A stretch of 64,000 bases of DNA from Parachlamydiales bacterium (GTDB lineage: Bacteria; Chlamydiota; Chlamydiia; Chlamydiales; Rhabdochlamydiaceae): assembly GCA_020053915.1 (NCBI GenBank), contig JAGVMG010000016.1, positions 1 to 64,000 on the forward strand. Direction: 5' to 3'. Of the stretch, positions 8,986 through 17,383 are shown in pieces. The notes under the pieces were generated by a model, which saw only the letters and a list, made by a program, of their open reading frames with translations, was not told the origin of the DNA and did not search any database. How positions within the stretch are numbered: position 1 is the first letter of the stretch; every line of letters begins with the position of its first letter. A program made the position numbers and the translations under genes.

Positions 8986-9792
8986 CTAAATTGAAACATT
9001 TCCTTGAAACACGAAGACCGCAGGGCCAATGAGCTCGACGCCCAGGTCCTCAGTGCAACGCACCACGAGCTCAGGAGCTGACCCAGGAGGGGTCAGCCGT
9101 GTGGAGAGGGGGATCAGTTCTGGCAACTCATGCAGGAAAGAGGCCATCCAGCCGACAGCAGCGGCGCCTGTTCCACAGGCAAGCGTCTCCCCTTCAACGC
9201 CCCGCTCAAAAGTGCGGATAGCGACCGAGCCACAGGGACGCAGAGAAGCGACATTGACATTAACCCCAGCAGGGCCAAAGCGAGGATGAGAGCGCAGGAT
9301 GGGGCCGAGAATTTCTAAGGGAACTAAGGAGACATCGGGAACAAAAAGAATACAATGAGGCACACCTGTATTAACCACGTGAACAGTGAGGTGACGTCCT
9401 TCAACCTCAAGAGAAAGATCTCGATGCAGGAGCTCTGGCACACCCAGATGAACGGCAACATTGCCCTCCACCCACCTGCAACTCAATATTCCGCTTCCCG
9501 TTTCGATCTCGAGGGATTCATCGGGAATTCCCAACTGACGAATAAAGTGAACTAAGCATCGGATCCCGTTGCCGCACATGGTGGGCTCACTGCCATCCGC
9601 ATTGAAAATCCGCATGCGAAAGCGCGCGCGCTCTGAGTGTTGAAGCAGGATCACTCCATCTGCTCCGATCCCAGTCCTTCGATGACACAGACGAGACACC
9701 CATCCAGCCTGATTTAAGGCAACGATCCCTTCTCGATCATCGATCAAGATGAAATCGTTGCCAAGGCCATGGTATTTCGCAAAAGGAATCAA
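8986..9792 (-). CDS. dapF: Diaminopimelate epimerase
   Basis: A 268-residue enzyme converting LL- to meso-diaminopimelate for lysine and peptidoglycan. Both catalytic cysteines are visible in their family contexts: MCGNGIRC near residue 73 and ACGTGAAAV near residue 205. The N-terminal KYHGLGNDFILID signature is intact. It is the second gene after clpP with three bases between them, so they form one transcript. The same pair occurs in C. trachomatis (CT430-CT431). Length is normal for the family. Confidence 0.95.
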   Translation of the reverse strand: MIPFAKYHGLGNDFILIDDREGIVALNQAGWVSRLCHRRTGIGADGVILLQHSERARFRMRIFNADGSEPTMCGNGIRCLVHFIRQLGIPDESLEIETGSGILSCRWVEGNVAVHLGVPELLHRDLSLEVEGRHLTVHVVNTGVPHCILFVPDVSLVPLEILGPILRSHPRFGPAGVNVNVASLRPCGSVAIRTFERGVEGETLACGTGAAAVGWMASFLHELPELIPLSTRLTPPGSAPELVVRCTEDLGVELIGPAVFVFQGNVSI

Positions 9793-9795
9793 GGG

Positions 9796-10404
9796 CTATA
9801 ACTCAGCGTAAGAGGTCACGATTTTGTCTAACAGACCAAACTCGAGAGCTTCTTCAGAGGTCATCCACGTATCGCGATCGAGAGAACGCTCAATCGTTGA
9901 AGCATCTTTACCTGTCGCTGTCACATAGAGATCGACAAGCTGCTTGCGCGTTTTGAGAATTTCCTTAGCATGGATCTCCAAATCGGTCGCTTGCCCGCGA
10001 ATTACCCCGTTAATCGAGGGTTGGTGGATCATAATCCGCGCGTTAGGGGTTGCAAAACGGCGTTTCGGAGCTGCACAAAGACTTAACACAGATCCCATAG
10101 ACGCAGCCAGACCTGTCACAAGCGTTGTGACAGGCGAAGTGATCATTTTGATCTGATCCCACAATGCAAAGCCCGCATCAACAGAGCCCCCGGGGGAGTT
10201 GATCACCATCAAGATCGGTTTGCCGGGATCGGTCAGCTCCAAATACCACAGCTTGCGAATCATATCTTTGACACTATCGTTGTCGAAAGCATCGCACATG
10301 AAGATCCGGCGCGACTTTAAAATCACCTCATCCACTTTCTCTTCGAGAAGGTGAACACCTATTTTCTTAGCACCCGGCTCTGGTTCTTGACCTTGAAATC
10401 CCAT
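9796..10404 (-). CDS. clpP: ATP-dependent Clp protease proteolytic subunit (ClpP1-like)
   Basis: A 202-residue serine peptidase subunit. The catalytic triad contexts are LAASMGSVL (Ser), IMIHQPS (His) and [10 protein letters not shown] (Asp). Chlamydiae carry two ClpP paralogues; position next to dapF and near glyA matches ClpP1 (CT431). It starts with ATG behind CGAGGTG at good spacing. It would assemble with a second ClpP and with ClpX or ClpC chaperones in the cytoplasm. dapF follows after three bases. Confidence 0.93.
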   Translation of the reverse strand: MGFQGQEPEPGAKKIGVHLLEEKVDEVILKSRRIFMCDAFDNDSVKDMIRKLWYLELTDPGKPILMVINSPGGSVDAGFALWDQIKMITSPVTTLVTGLAASMGSVLSLCAAPKRRFATPNARIMIHQPSINGVIRGQATDLEIHAKEILKTRKQLVDLYVTATGKDASTIERSLDRDTWMTSEEALEFGLLDKIVTSYAEL

Positions 10405-10473
10405 ATAAAAACACCTCGGTTATATGATGCTGCATTATTCTGTTCGAGGTCTTTTTTGTATACCGAAAGGATT

Positions 10474-10508
10474 AATAGAAAAAGCCGCGGGCGAAAAGAC
10501 CGCGGCTT
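10474..10508 (-). terminator. Factor-independent terminator
   Basis: AAGCCGCGG (10482-10490) and CCGCGGCTT (10500-10508) form a perfect 9 bp GC-rich stem with a nine-base loop. On the minus strand a run TTTTCTATT follows. It lies 32 bases past the stop of the 418-residue orphan gene. Confidence 0.85.
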
Positions 10509-10539
10509 CAATCGGAGAAAAACGGAGGGAAAAAGATTT

Positions 10540-11796
10540 TTACTGATATAGCGCTGTATTCAAGCTCAAGAAAATCGGGTGATTTCCCTTAGCGCCTTTT
10601 TCTACTAGAGCACGCTGCACGTTAACGACAACCGTTTGCATAGACTTTTTCAATTGTGCATTCATCGCGCGGTAGACATCTTTATTTTCAATAATCAAAT
10701 TTGTAAGCCCATTTAATCTCTTGAATATTTCATTGCCTTCTTTCGAGTCCAATTTAAAAAAGAATCCGTCAATTTTATCAAAATCTGAACGTAATTGTGT
10801 AATCTGAACGTTGACATTTCTTACAAACTGGCGTTTGCGCGCTTCTAAATCTACAGGCTTTGACGAGGGAACGATGGGGGCCCGCACAACGACTGGCGCT
10901 TCTTGCTGTGCACGCACTGGCTCCGTAGGCTTTGCTGCAAAAACACTAAAAGGAGACTGGAACACCTCTGGCTCAAGCTCTGCGCACGGCAATTCAAATT
11001 GAATGCACAGTCCTTTAATCTCGTTAATGAACTTTAAATAAGGCGTATATCCGAACTGATTAGGAAGCGTCGCTGCCATGGTTTTTAATTGCCCTAAAAA
11101 CTCTTTCCGCTCTTCAATTCTCCCTAACTTGCTCGATGCTGTAAATAAGGCAAACAGAAGTTCAATAAACTCTGAGCGTTTCTCATGATGCACAGATTTA
11201 AAAAACCCTTTATTTTCTTCAGCAAGTAACCTTGTGAGGTCCGCTACAATCGTTTGGACCACTTCTTGAGAAATTTGCTTTGGCTTAATTCCTTCAAAAT
11301 GCGCCTGCTTGATAGCATTTTTAAAATTCTTCAAATCCAATCGGAACATCGCAGGATTTTGGACGCGCTCGAATCTAGAACGGGGCGCCGCAACGATTTC
11401 TTGTGGCACCGGAGCTGTTGCGCTAGGCGCGCTAGGACTCACCGCAGCTTCAGGAGCTGTTGCTACACTATCCGTATGAACAGGGACATTCACTTGTCTT
11501 AAGCGCTGCGCAAGAAAGTCATTAATTCTGGTGATCTCCGCGCTTGAAAGATGAGCGCCGCCATTTAATTCTTCACGAATTTTCTGAGCGACAACGTCTT
11601 TGCCAAATTGTAATTTTAATGCAGCATGGTTATCAAAACGGAAAAAACTGCGTACAAATAGACCAATCATCTCCAATCGGCTCACAACTTTAAGGTCGGT
11701 CGAAAGGTATCCGCCTTGCTGATTGATCTTAAGAACAGCCGCGTGAATCGCGAGATGCTTAAGTTGTTTTGCTGTGGCTGAGGGAGATACTGGCAT
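10540..11796 (-). CDS. Orphan helical protein with Pro/Ala linker, 418 residues
   Basis: Not recognised. An N-terminal helical part (about 1-105) is joined to a longer helical C-terminal part (about 140-418) by a Ser/Ala/Pro/Thr-rich linker. A second Pro/Val-rich stretch sits near residue 310. There is no signal peptide and no membrane segment. This build, with two helical modules and low-complexity linkers in a single-gene unit with its own terminator, resembles many predicted type III effectors of chlamydiae, but that is only a guess. The 400 bp AT-rich region upstream holds its promoter. Confidence 0.6.
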   Translation of the reverse strand: MPVSPSATAKQLKHLAIHAAVLKINQQGGYLSTDLKVVSRLEMIGLFVRSFFRFDNHAALKLQFGKDVVAQKIREELNGGAHLSSAEITRINDFLAQRLRQVNVPVHTDSVATAPEAAVSPSAPSATAPVPQEIVAAPRSRFERVQNPAMFRLDLKNFKNAIKQAHFEGIKPKQISQEVVQTIVADLTRLLAEENKGFFKSVHHEKRSEFIELLFALFTASSKLGRIEERKEFLGQLKTMAATLPNQFGYTPYLKFINEIKGLCIQFELPCAELEPEVFQSPFSVFAAKPTEPVRAQQEAPVVVRAPIVPSSKPVDLEARKRQFVRNVNVQITQLRSDFDKIDGFFFKLDSKEGNEIFKRLNGLTNLIIENKDVYRAMNAQLKKSMQTVVVNVQRALVEKGAKGNHPIFLSLNTALYQ

Positions 11797-12197
11797 AAAT
11801 TCACCTTTTTTTAATTTGAACCTGATTTTAATCTAACAGACAGGTCAGGTTTTATTTGTTCTTGCAATCAATTATAGCACATTTAATTACATAAAGTCAA
11901 CAAACAAAGCATTAAAGAAGCTATTATTAACAAAACAGAAAACAAAAAACCGCAAGACCATTAATATCAATACTTAACGTCCACTCTCACTGTCGTGTCA
12001 CTTCTACGATAAAAACTCTGGGCGCATTCCATACCCAAGTTCACAAATAAAAAAAATAATAACACAAATCTAAACATAACTAATAACAAACAACTTAAGC
12101 TTGCTTATTTAGCATGTCCATAAATTAACTTTACATTATCATTTATTTTGATATAATAATTATCTAAATTAACAAAAAAATAAATAAGGATATCTAT
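11797..12197. other. AT-rich divergent intergenic region
   Basis: Four hundred bases separate two divergent orphan genes. The composition is much richer in A and T than the flanks. No open frame of note, tRNA or repeat was seen. It must carry promoters in both directions; the rightward one is recognisable at 12130-12157. Confidence 0.6.
12130..12157 (+). promoter_or_regulatory. Sigma-66/70-type promoter
   Basis: TTTACA (12130-12135) and a perfect TATAAT (12152-12157) are separated by 16 bp. The predicted start of transcription is about 35 bases before the ATG at 12198, which has an AAGGA ribosome site. Confidence 0.6.
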
Positions 12198-13049
12198 ATG
12201 ACAGCAGCAAGTAACGTCCCTTCCTGGTCAACCAGCTCTTTATTTTCCGAACTTCAGGAAAGGCCTGGTTATAGCCAAGCTTCTGTTGAACAAGAGATCC
12301 AAACAGCTTCGCTAAGCGCGCTCGTAACGCCTCAGCCTTGCGAACACACGATCGCTTTCACCTTTGTTTTAAATCAATTTAACAAATTGATCGAAGCTCT
12401 TAACTCCCCAGGCAAAACAATTGAAGGGCCGATACAAACATCGAAAGAAATATTTGAAGACTCAAAAAATCCTATCCACTGTTTTTGCGGAAGATCCATT
12501 CATAAGATAAGCTTAGTTTCTCACCAACATCTTCAACATCGACCAAACGACCCCAAACAGGTAGCGTCTCATGTCATTATGGATGAACTCGCTCATCAAA
12601 AGGTTGCGCTGCAGTTACATCACATACAACAACTGTTGGATCATCTTACAAACACCAAACAAATGACTCCTGAAAACTTTAGACAGTCAATCGAATCTTA
12701 CACATCACTTTTTACTCAGTTTTCTTTGCAGACTTTGGATGTGGAAGCGGCTATTGAAGAACAGCATCTCTTAGATCTTGAAGCACCAACAGATCCAGTT
12801 AGCGAATCTACCGATGACGATGAGAGTGCATCCACTGATTCTATAAATCCAGATCTGGAACCTGAAGAAATGAATGAAGCTGACGTTGTTCATCCCTGTG
12901 ATATACCAATCTGTGGCCCCAACTTCCTTTTGACTGTTACCCCCAAAATGATCGCCGCGGCGTTCATCTGTCTTTTAATAATTAGCGCTCTCTATGTTAC
13001 GATAGGAGTGAGTATTTATGCATCCCACCACCCGAGATTCTTGCAATAG
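12198..13049 (+). CDS. Orphan protein with one C-terminal membrane segment
   Basis: A 283-residue product, not recognised. Residues about 1-200 are soluble and helical with many Gln, His and Ser, and include a Cys/His cluster (CFCGRSIHK...SHQHLQH) near residue 95 that might bind metal. An acidic Ser/Asp/Glu-rich stretch (about 195-230) precedes a strong hydrophobic segment (about 250-275) and a short polar tail. A tail-anchored layout of this kind fits an inclusion or outer-surface membrane protein, but the usual bilobed Inc hydrophobic domain is absent. The start is supported by AAGGA eight bases upstream and by a promoter. Confidence 0.6.
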   Translation: MTAASNVPSWSTSSLFSELQERPGYSQASVEQEIQTASLSALVTPQPCEHTIAFTFVLNQFNKLIEALNSPGKTIEGPIQTSKEIFEDSKNPIHCFCGRSIHKISLVSHQHLQHRPNDPKQVASHVIMDELAHQKVALQLHHIQQLLDHLTNTKQMTPENFRQSIESYTSLFTQFSLQTLDVEAAIEEQHLLDLEAPTDPVSESTDDDESASTDSINPDLEPEEMNEADVVHPCDIPICGPNFLLTVTPKMIAAAFICLLIISALYVTIGVSIYASHHPRFLQ

Positions 13050-13067
13050 AGCAAATTGGAAAATTGT

Positions 13068-14549
13068 TCACGCAATCACAAGTTCAGGATAGAGCGGAAA
13101 CCCCTGAAGAAGGGCGGCGATTCCCTGGCGCACAGCGCCGAGCACTGCGGGATCGATCTCCACTTTCGCGCGGCTAGGCTCGTTGTTTTTCTCGATGAGC
13201 GCTGGCTTGCAGGCTTTTAAAAGCTCATAGATCAAAATCGCAATTTCCTTCATCTCCCGCTCTTTCATGCCCAATGTGGTGACAGCGGGTGTTCCTATCC
13301 GAATCCCAGATGTATACCAAGGGCCGTTCGCATCAAAGGGAAGGCTGTTGCGGTTCACGGTAAAGCGCGCTTCGCGTAGAGCAAGCTCTGCCTGACGGCC
13401 CGTGAGGCCGAAGGTAGAGGCAACGTCGAAAACAATCAGATGGTTATCCGTTCCGCCGGTCGTGCATTTGATCCCTTGCGCTTGCAGATGTTCGGCAAGC
13501 GTGCGGGCATTGGCAACAATCTGGTGAGCGTAGGTCTGGAATGCTGGAGTGTTCACCTCTTTAAAGGCGATGGCTTTGGCTGCCATGACGTGAGGGAGTG
13601 GTCCACCGAGCACGATCGGACATCCCTTGTCGACTACTTCGCGAAACTCTTGCTTGCACAGCACAAGACCGCCACGAGGACCGCGGAGTGTTTTATGGGT
13701 GGTGGAGGTCACAACGTGGGCATGCGGGACGGGATTGTAATCTCCTTGCATCACCTTACCGGCAACAAGCCCTGCAAAGTGAGCCATGTCGACAAGTAGC
13801 GTGGCGCCGACAGAGTCTGCAATCTCGCGCATTTTAGCAAAGTTGATGAGACGCGGATAAGCAGAGTAGCCTGCGATTAAGATTGCGGGCTTTTCTCTCT
13901 TCACCTGTTCTTGCAGCGCTGAATAATCGATGAGCCCTGTCTTTTTATCGACATCATAAGAGACCGACTGCATAATTTTGGAAGAAACGTTATGACGGTA
14001 ACCGTGTGTGAGGTGGCCGCCGGAATTGAGCGAGAGCCCCATCACTTTTTGCGAGACGAGAAGTTGGCGAACCCGCTCGTATTCTTCAGGGGTAAGTTCA
14101 TCGACGGATTTTTTTCCGAGCTTTTCCACTTCTTTGTTTTGAACACGCGCAATTAAAATGGCCCAAAAAGCGACAAGATTAGCATCGGCTCCGGAATGAG
14201 GCTGCACATACGCATGGTCACAACCAAAAATGGACTTTGCTTCATTTGCTGCCGCTTCTTCGATCGTATCGACATTGTCACATCCAGCATAAAATCGGTG
14301 AAAAGGGAAGCCTTCTGAGTATTTATCGGTCAGCAAATTTCCCATAGCCAGTTGCACGGCAAGTGAAGAAAAATTTTCAGAGGCGATGAGTTTTAAATGG
14401 CTGCGCTGATCTTTCAACTCTTGAACGATCTTCTCTTCGATTAAAGGAAATGCAGTGCGGATGTGATCGAGCGACGCCATGTAGGCGATTGCTGCACTTG
14501 TTCTTTTTGCTTCAGGAACGCGGTGGAAATACTTTTCAAGATGTGACAT
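13068..14549 (-). CDS. glyA: Serine hydroxymethyltransferase
   Basis: A 493-residue PLP enzyme interconverting serine and glycine with tetrahydrofolate, the main source of one-carbon units. The PLP lysine lies in VTSTTHKTLRGPRGG; the N-terminal LIASENF and HRFYAGCDNVD motifs are clear. The family norm is about 415-430 residues; chlamydial GlyA is also about 497, with an N-terminal extension and an insertion near residues 145-175, so the length supports the phylum. It lies near clpP-dapF as in C. trachomatis CT432. Two orphans and a long AT-rich gap separate it from clpP here. Confidence 0.95.
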   Translation of the reverse strand: MSHLEKYFHRVPEAKRTSAAIAYMASLDHIRTAFPLIEEKIVQELKDQRSHLKLIASENFSSLAVQLAMGNLLTDKYSEGFPFHRFYAGCDNVDTIEEAAANEAKSIFGCDHAYVQPHSGADANLVAFWAILIARVQNKEVEKLGKKSVDELTPEEYERVRQLLVSQKVMGLSLNSGGHLTHGYRHNVSSKIMQSVSYDVDKKTGLIDYSALQEQVKREKPAILIAGYSAYPRLINFAKMREIADSVGATLLVDMAHFAGLVAGKVMQGDYNPVPHAHVVTSTTHKTLRGPRGGLVLCKQEFREVVDKGCPIVLGGPLPHVMAAKAIAFKEVNTPAFQTYAHQIVANARTLAEHLQAQGIKCTTGGTDNHLIVFDVASTFGLTGRQAELALREARFTVNRNSLPFDANGPWYTSGIRIGTPAVTTLGMKEREMKEIAILIYELLKACKPALIEKNNEPSRAKVEIDPAVLGAVRQGIAALLQGFPLYPELVIA

Positions 14550-14603
14550 AGAAATACCTCGCTAAAAGCTAACATTTGTACCAAAGACTTAAGCTAAAAG
14601 CCA

Positions 14604-14966
14604 TTAAAATTGAGGAGTGTACTGGACAATCCCGCCGTGGTAGATCTTGTGATTTTCTCCCACTTCATACGCCTCATCATTAATAAGCACCTTGAACTCA
14701 CACTCTTCACAGGGCTCTGTGGATTCCCAGACCCACTCATCAGCTGCTACATTGCGTAGAGCGATCCCCCGCTCCCAGCTTAAGCCGCCCCCCTGGCCGC
14801 GAATCGATAAATGATTGTTGAATCCAACATCATATTTCACAATGACCCGCGTGGGCTCTACAGCAATGTTTTTTTTTCGAATTGCAGGAGCTCTTGCCAT
14901 CCGCGCTGCACCTCTCGCTGGCTTTGTAGATACATTTTTCTTTTTTGAATTTATTCCTTTACGCAT
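14604..14966 (-). CDS. Small beta-sandwich (CBM20/48-like) protein
   Basis: A 120-residue product with a basic, low-complexity start (KKKNVSTKPARGAARMARAP) and a C-terminal domain reading VIVKYDVGFNNHLSIRG..GLSWERGIAL..WVWE..FKVLINDEAYEVGENH. That pattern matches the immunoglobulin-like fold of starch-binding or glycogen-associated domains. The reading frame extends up to 15062, but ATG at 14966 follows GGGGAGGG at ideal distance and is chosen. It is transcribed upstream of glyA in the same direction, 54 bases away. Glycan binding is inferred from the fold only. Confidence 0.65.
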   Translation of the reverse strand: MRKGINSKKKNVSTKPARGAARMARAPAIRKKNIAVEPTRVIVKYDVGFNNHLSIRGQGGGLSWERGIALRNVAADEWVWESTEPCEECEFKVLINDEAYEVGENHKIYHGGIVQYTPQF

Positions 14967-15179
14967 AACACCCTCCCCATGATTAAAGGCACATCCTCTC
15001 TCTTTAGACCAGGCGTTGTCAAGTTTTAGTTTTAGATATTTTGCTTGAGCAATATTGACCATAGGAGCTACTCTTCTAAAGCAAGATTATCTATGCTTCG
15101 CGAGATTCAGATTCGAATAACCTTCCCTTGCCGCGAGCCATAGGCCCTTTTTTTTCCACCTTTATAACGTGAGTTAACA

Positions 15180-15947
15180 ATGCACGAAGCCCTCAAGGAT
15201 ATTTTAGACATTCAAGAATTGGATATGAAAATGATCCGTCTCATGCGGGTCAAAAAGGAGCGACAAAAAGAGATCCGCCAAATCGAGGAATTGCGCAAAG
15301 AACTTCACCTCCAGCTCACCGACAAAGAACAAGAGATCACCGACTTAGGAAAAAGCATCTCGACCCTCGAACAAAAAATTCAAGATATCAACGCAAAGAT
15401 CAAGCGTTTAGAGAGCCAGCAGAGCAGCATCAAGAAAGCGGACGAATTCAATGCGCTTACTCAAGAAATGACCTCCGCAGAAAGAGAGCGCATCACACTC
15501 GAGCAGAAAGTTTCTGACCTCGTCGACAAGCGCGTTTCTGAAGAGGAACTTCTCGAAAAAATCCGCGACAGCTTAAAAACGTCTGAAGCGAGCAGTTTAG
15601 CTCTTGAAAAAGAGATCTTTTCAAGCATCAAGTTGATCAATGAAGAAGGGACAATCTTAAAAAATGAACGGGAAACGCTTGCTACAAAAGCAGATGCAGA
15701 AACCCTTCAGATCTACGAGAGACTCTTGCGCAATAAAAAAGACCGCGTTGTTGTCGCTATCGAGAACCGCACATGCAGCGGCTGCCACATTGTATTGACT
15801 GCACAACATGAGAACCTGGTACGCAAAGGGGAAAACCTCGTCTTTTGTGAACACTGCTCACGTATCCACTACTGGCAAGAAAGCGAGGCGCTCGAGGGCT
15901 CCGCTGTCGCCACAAAACGCCGCCGCCGTCGCACGGTCAACGCATAA
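15180..15947 (+). CDS. CdsZ-like coiled-coil zinc-ribbon protein
   Basis: A 255-residue product. Residues about 10-175 are continuous coiled coil with heptad-like Leu/Glu/Lys; the C-terminal part has two Cys pairs, CSGCHIVL and FCEHCSRIHYW, forming a C4 zinc ribbon, and ends in a run of Arg. This is the layout of C. trachomatis CT398 (CdsZ), reported to interact with type III secretion and sigma-54 components. A similar zf-RING_7 protein exists in many bacteria. rnpB starts ten bases after its stop. Confidence 0.85.
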   Translation: MHEALKDILDIQELDMKMIRLMRVKKERQKEIRQIEELRKELHLQLTDKEQEITDLGKSISTLEQKIQDINAKIKRLESQQSSIKKADEFNALTQEMTSAERERITLEQKVSDLVDKRVSEEELLEKIRDSLKTSEASSLALEKEIFSSIKLINEEGTILKNERETLATKADAETLQIYERLLRNKKDRVVVAIENRTCSGCHIVLTAQHENLVRKGENLVFCEHCSRIHYWQESEALEGSAVATKRRRRRTVNA

Positions 15948-15956
15948 TAATTCCTT

Positions 15957-16339
15957 ACCGGGAAAGCAAGCAATCGCCGCCGGTGGTTTATCAAATCGCC
16001 GGGGGAGGAAAGTCTGGACTTCGCAGGAGAAGATACCAGTGAAAGACTGGGGGCCGCAAGGCTACGGAAAGTGTAACAGAAAATACTCCGCTTACACACA
16101 CGAGTTTTAAGCTTTTTAAGCGTGAATCTAGTGTGTGTAGGACAGGCTGAAAAAGCTGGTTTTATGAATCAGCCACACTTGCAGGGATGCAAGGTGCTAT
16201 AAACCCTATCTGAAGCAAGACCAAGTTAGGCCGCATTCCGCGCTCCGCGGGGCCTACATGTGTCGCTTGAGAGCCTTGGCGACAAGGCTCCTAGAGGAAT
16301 GATTGCTCAAGACAGAATCCGGCTTAACGCTTTCCCGGT
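15957..16339 (+). ncRNA. rnpB: RNase P RNA (bacterial type A)
   Basis: The ribozyme of RNase P, which removes tRNA 5' leaders. Conserved core sequences are visible: GAGGAAAGTC near 16005, GCAAGGCTACGGAAAGTG near 16055, GCAAGACCAAGTTAGG near 16215, and ACAGAATCCGGCTTA near 16312. The closing helix P1 is CCGGGAAAGC at 15958-15967 pairing with GCTTTCCCGG at 16329-16338. A six-base T run follows, so P1 or its 3' strand may end transcription. The 3' strand overlaps the end of xerC on the other strand. The GGU motif that pairs with tRNA CCA is not obvious in the P15 region; this loss is, as I recall, reported for chlamydiae. Confidence 0.93.
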
Positions 16340-17334
16340 ATTTTTTCATCTAATAGTGCTCTGGGGTGTGCCTTGTCGTACACCTCTCTTTTTAATCGGC
16401 TAGAGACTTGGGTGTAGATGGTCGTCGTCGCCAAAGAACTATGCCCGAGCAGCATCTGAATCGTTTTCAAATCCATCCCCTTTTCAAGCCAATGGGTCGC
16501 GATCGTATGGCGAATCGTATGAGGAGTGATCTTCCCCGCAAGACCGCTTGCGAGCAGATACTGCTCAAACTTCCTGTCGACAGAGCGCACAGTCAGTCGC
16601 TTGCCCCACTTGTTTAAAAAAAGTGCGTTGGCGTCTTCTTGGGCATAATGTCCATTACCTTCGCTGTGGCGCTCAGGGTGATCTAAATAGTTAATGATCC
16701 ACTCAGCTGCGGTCCGCGTGATCGGAACCACCCGCTGCTTCTTTCCCTTTCCCAGCACGCGCAATCGCAAATTTTTCGCATCAAAATCAGCGCGATTAAG
16801 CCCGATGAGCTCTGCGATCCGCAGCCCCGAGCTGTAAAATAATTCCATGATGCAGCGGTCTCGAAATCCGAGATAGGTTGTCGTATCGGGCTGAGAAAAC
16901 AGATGCTCCACCTGCTCATAGGAAAGCGAAGGGGGGATTTTTTTCTCGAGCTTCAAGCTTTGGATCTCATCGAGCGGATTATGGAGATAGAGCCTTTGCT
17001 TGACGAGATAAGTAAAAAGAGAGCGTAGAGAGCTTAACCTGCGGACCACGGTGCGCTTCGAAGCCCCTTTAGCAGCAAGATCTGCCAAGTAAGAGCGCAC
17101 AGCGCGTTTATCGACATGAGTTAACAATAATTTTGAGTCTGAAACAGAACTTTCTTGTGGCAAATGGGCAAGTTTTGAAGAGCGCTCTTTGAGGGGGATT
17201 TCAAGAATGCGCTCTTCAACAAACGCTTTAAACGCCTCTAGGTCGAGGCAGTAATTGCGAATCGTGTGCTCGGATGCATCTTTCACCACGCGCAAATGGC
17301 GTAAGAATTGGAACGCGGCTGCATTGAAGTTCAT
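16324..17334 (-). CDS. xerC: Tyrosine recombinase XerC
   Basis: A 336-residue site-specific recombinase resolving chromosome dimers at dif with XerD. The catalytic residues are seen in order: Arg in SSGLRIAEL, Lys in VLGKGKKQR, His-x-x-Arg in TPHTIRHTIA, His in LLGHSSLATT and the nucleophile Tyr in TIYTQV. The N-terminal SAM-like domain covers about residues 1-125 with an insertion near 40-70. The pair with the downstream divergent ABC-F gene matches CT347-CT348. The last five codons overlap the 3' helix of rnpB on the opposite strand. Confidence 0.95.
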   Translation of the reverse strand: MNFNAAAFQFLRHLRVVKDASEHTIRNYCLDLEAFKAFVEERILEIPLKERSSKLAHLPQESSVSDSKLLLTHVDKRAVRSYLADLAAKGASKRTVVRRLSSLRSLFTYLVKQRLYLHNPLDEIQSLKLEKKIPPSLSYEQVEHLFSQPDTTTYLGFRDRCIMELFYSSGLRIAELIGLNRADFDAKNLRLRVLGKGKKQRVVPITRTAAEWIINYLDHPERHSEGNGHYAQEDANALFLNKWGKRLTVRSVDRKFEQYLLASGLAGKITPHTIRHTIATHWLEKGMDLKTIQMLLGHSSLATTTIYTQVSSRLKREVYDKAHPRALLDEKIPGKR

Positions 17335-17383
17335 CCTTGTAAACCTAGAACTTTCTATGATAAGATTTAAGCTTCATTAACCC

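Noticed and set aside
10451-10468. TATACCGAA near the clpP leader, resembling the end of the palindromic element
   Set aside because: Only nine bases match; the following sequence does not continue the element.
13440-13837. Plus-strand frames inside glyA
   Set aside because: Shadows of the strongly conserved glyA coding strand.
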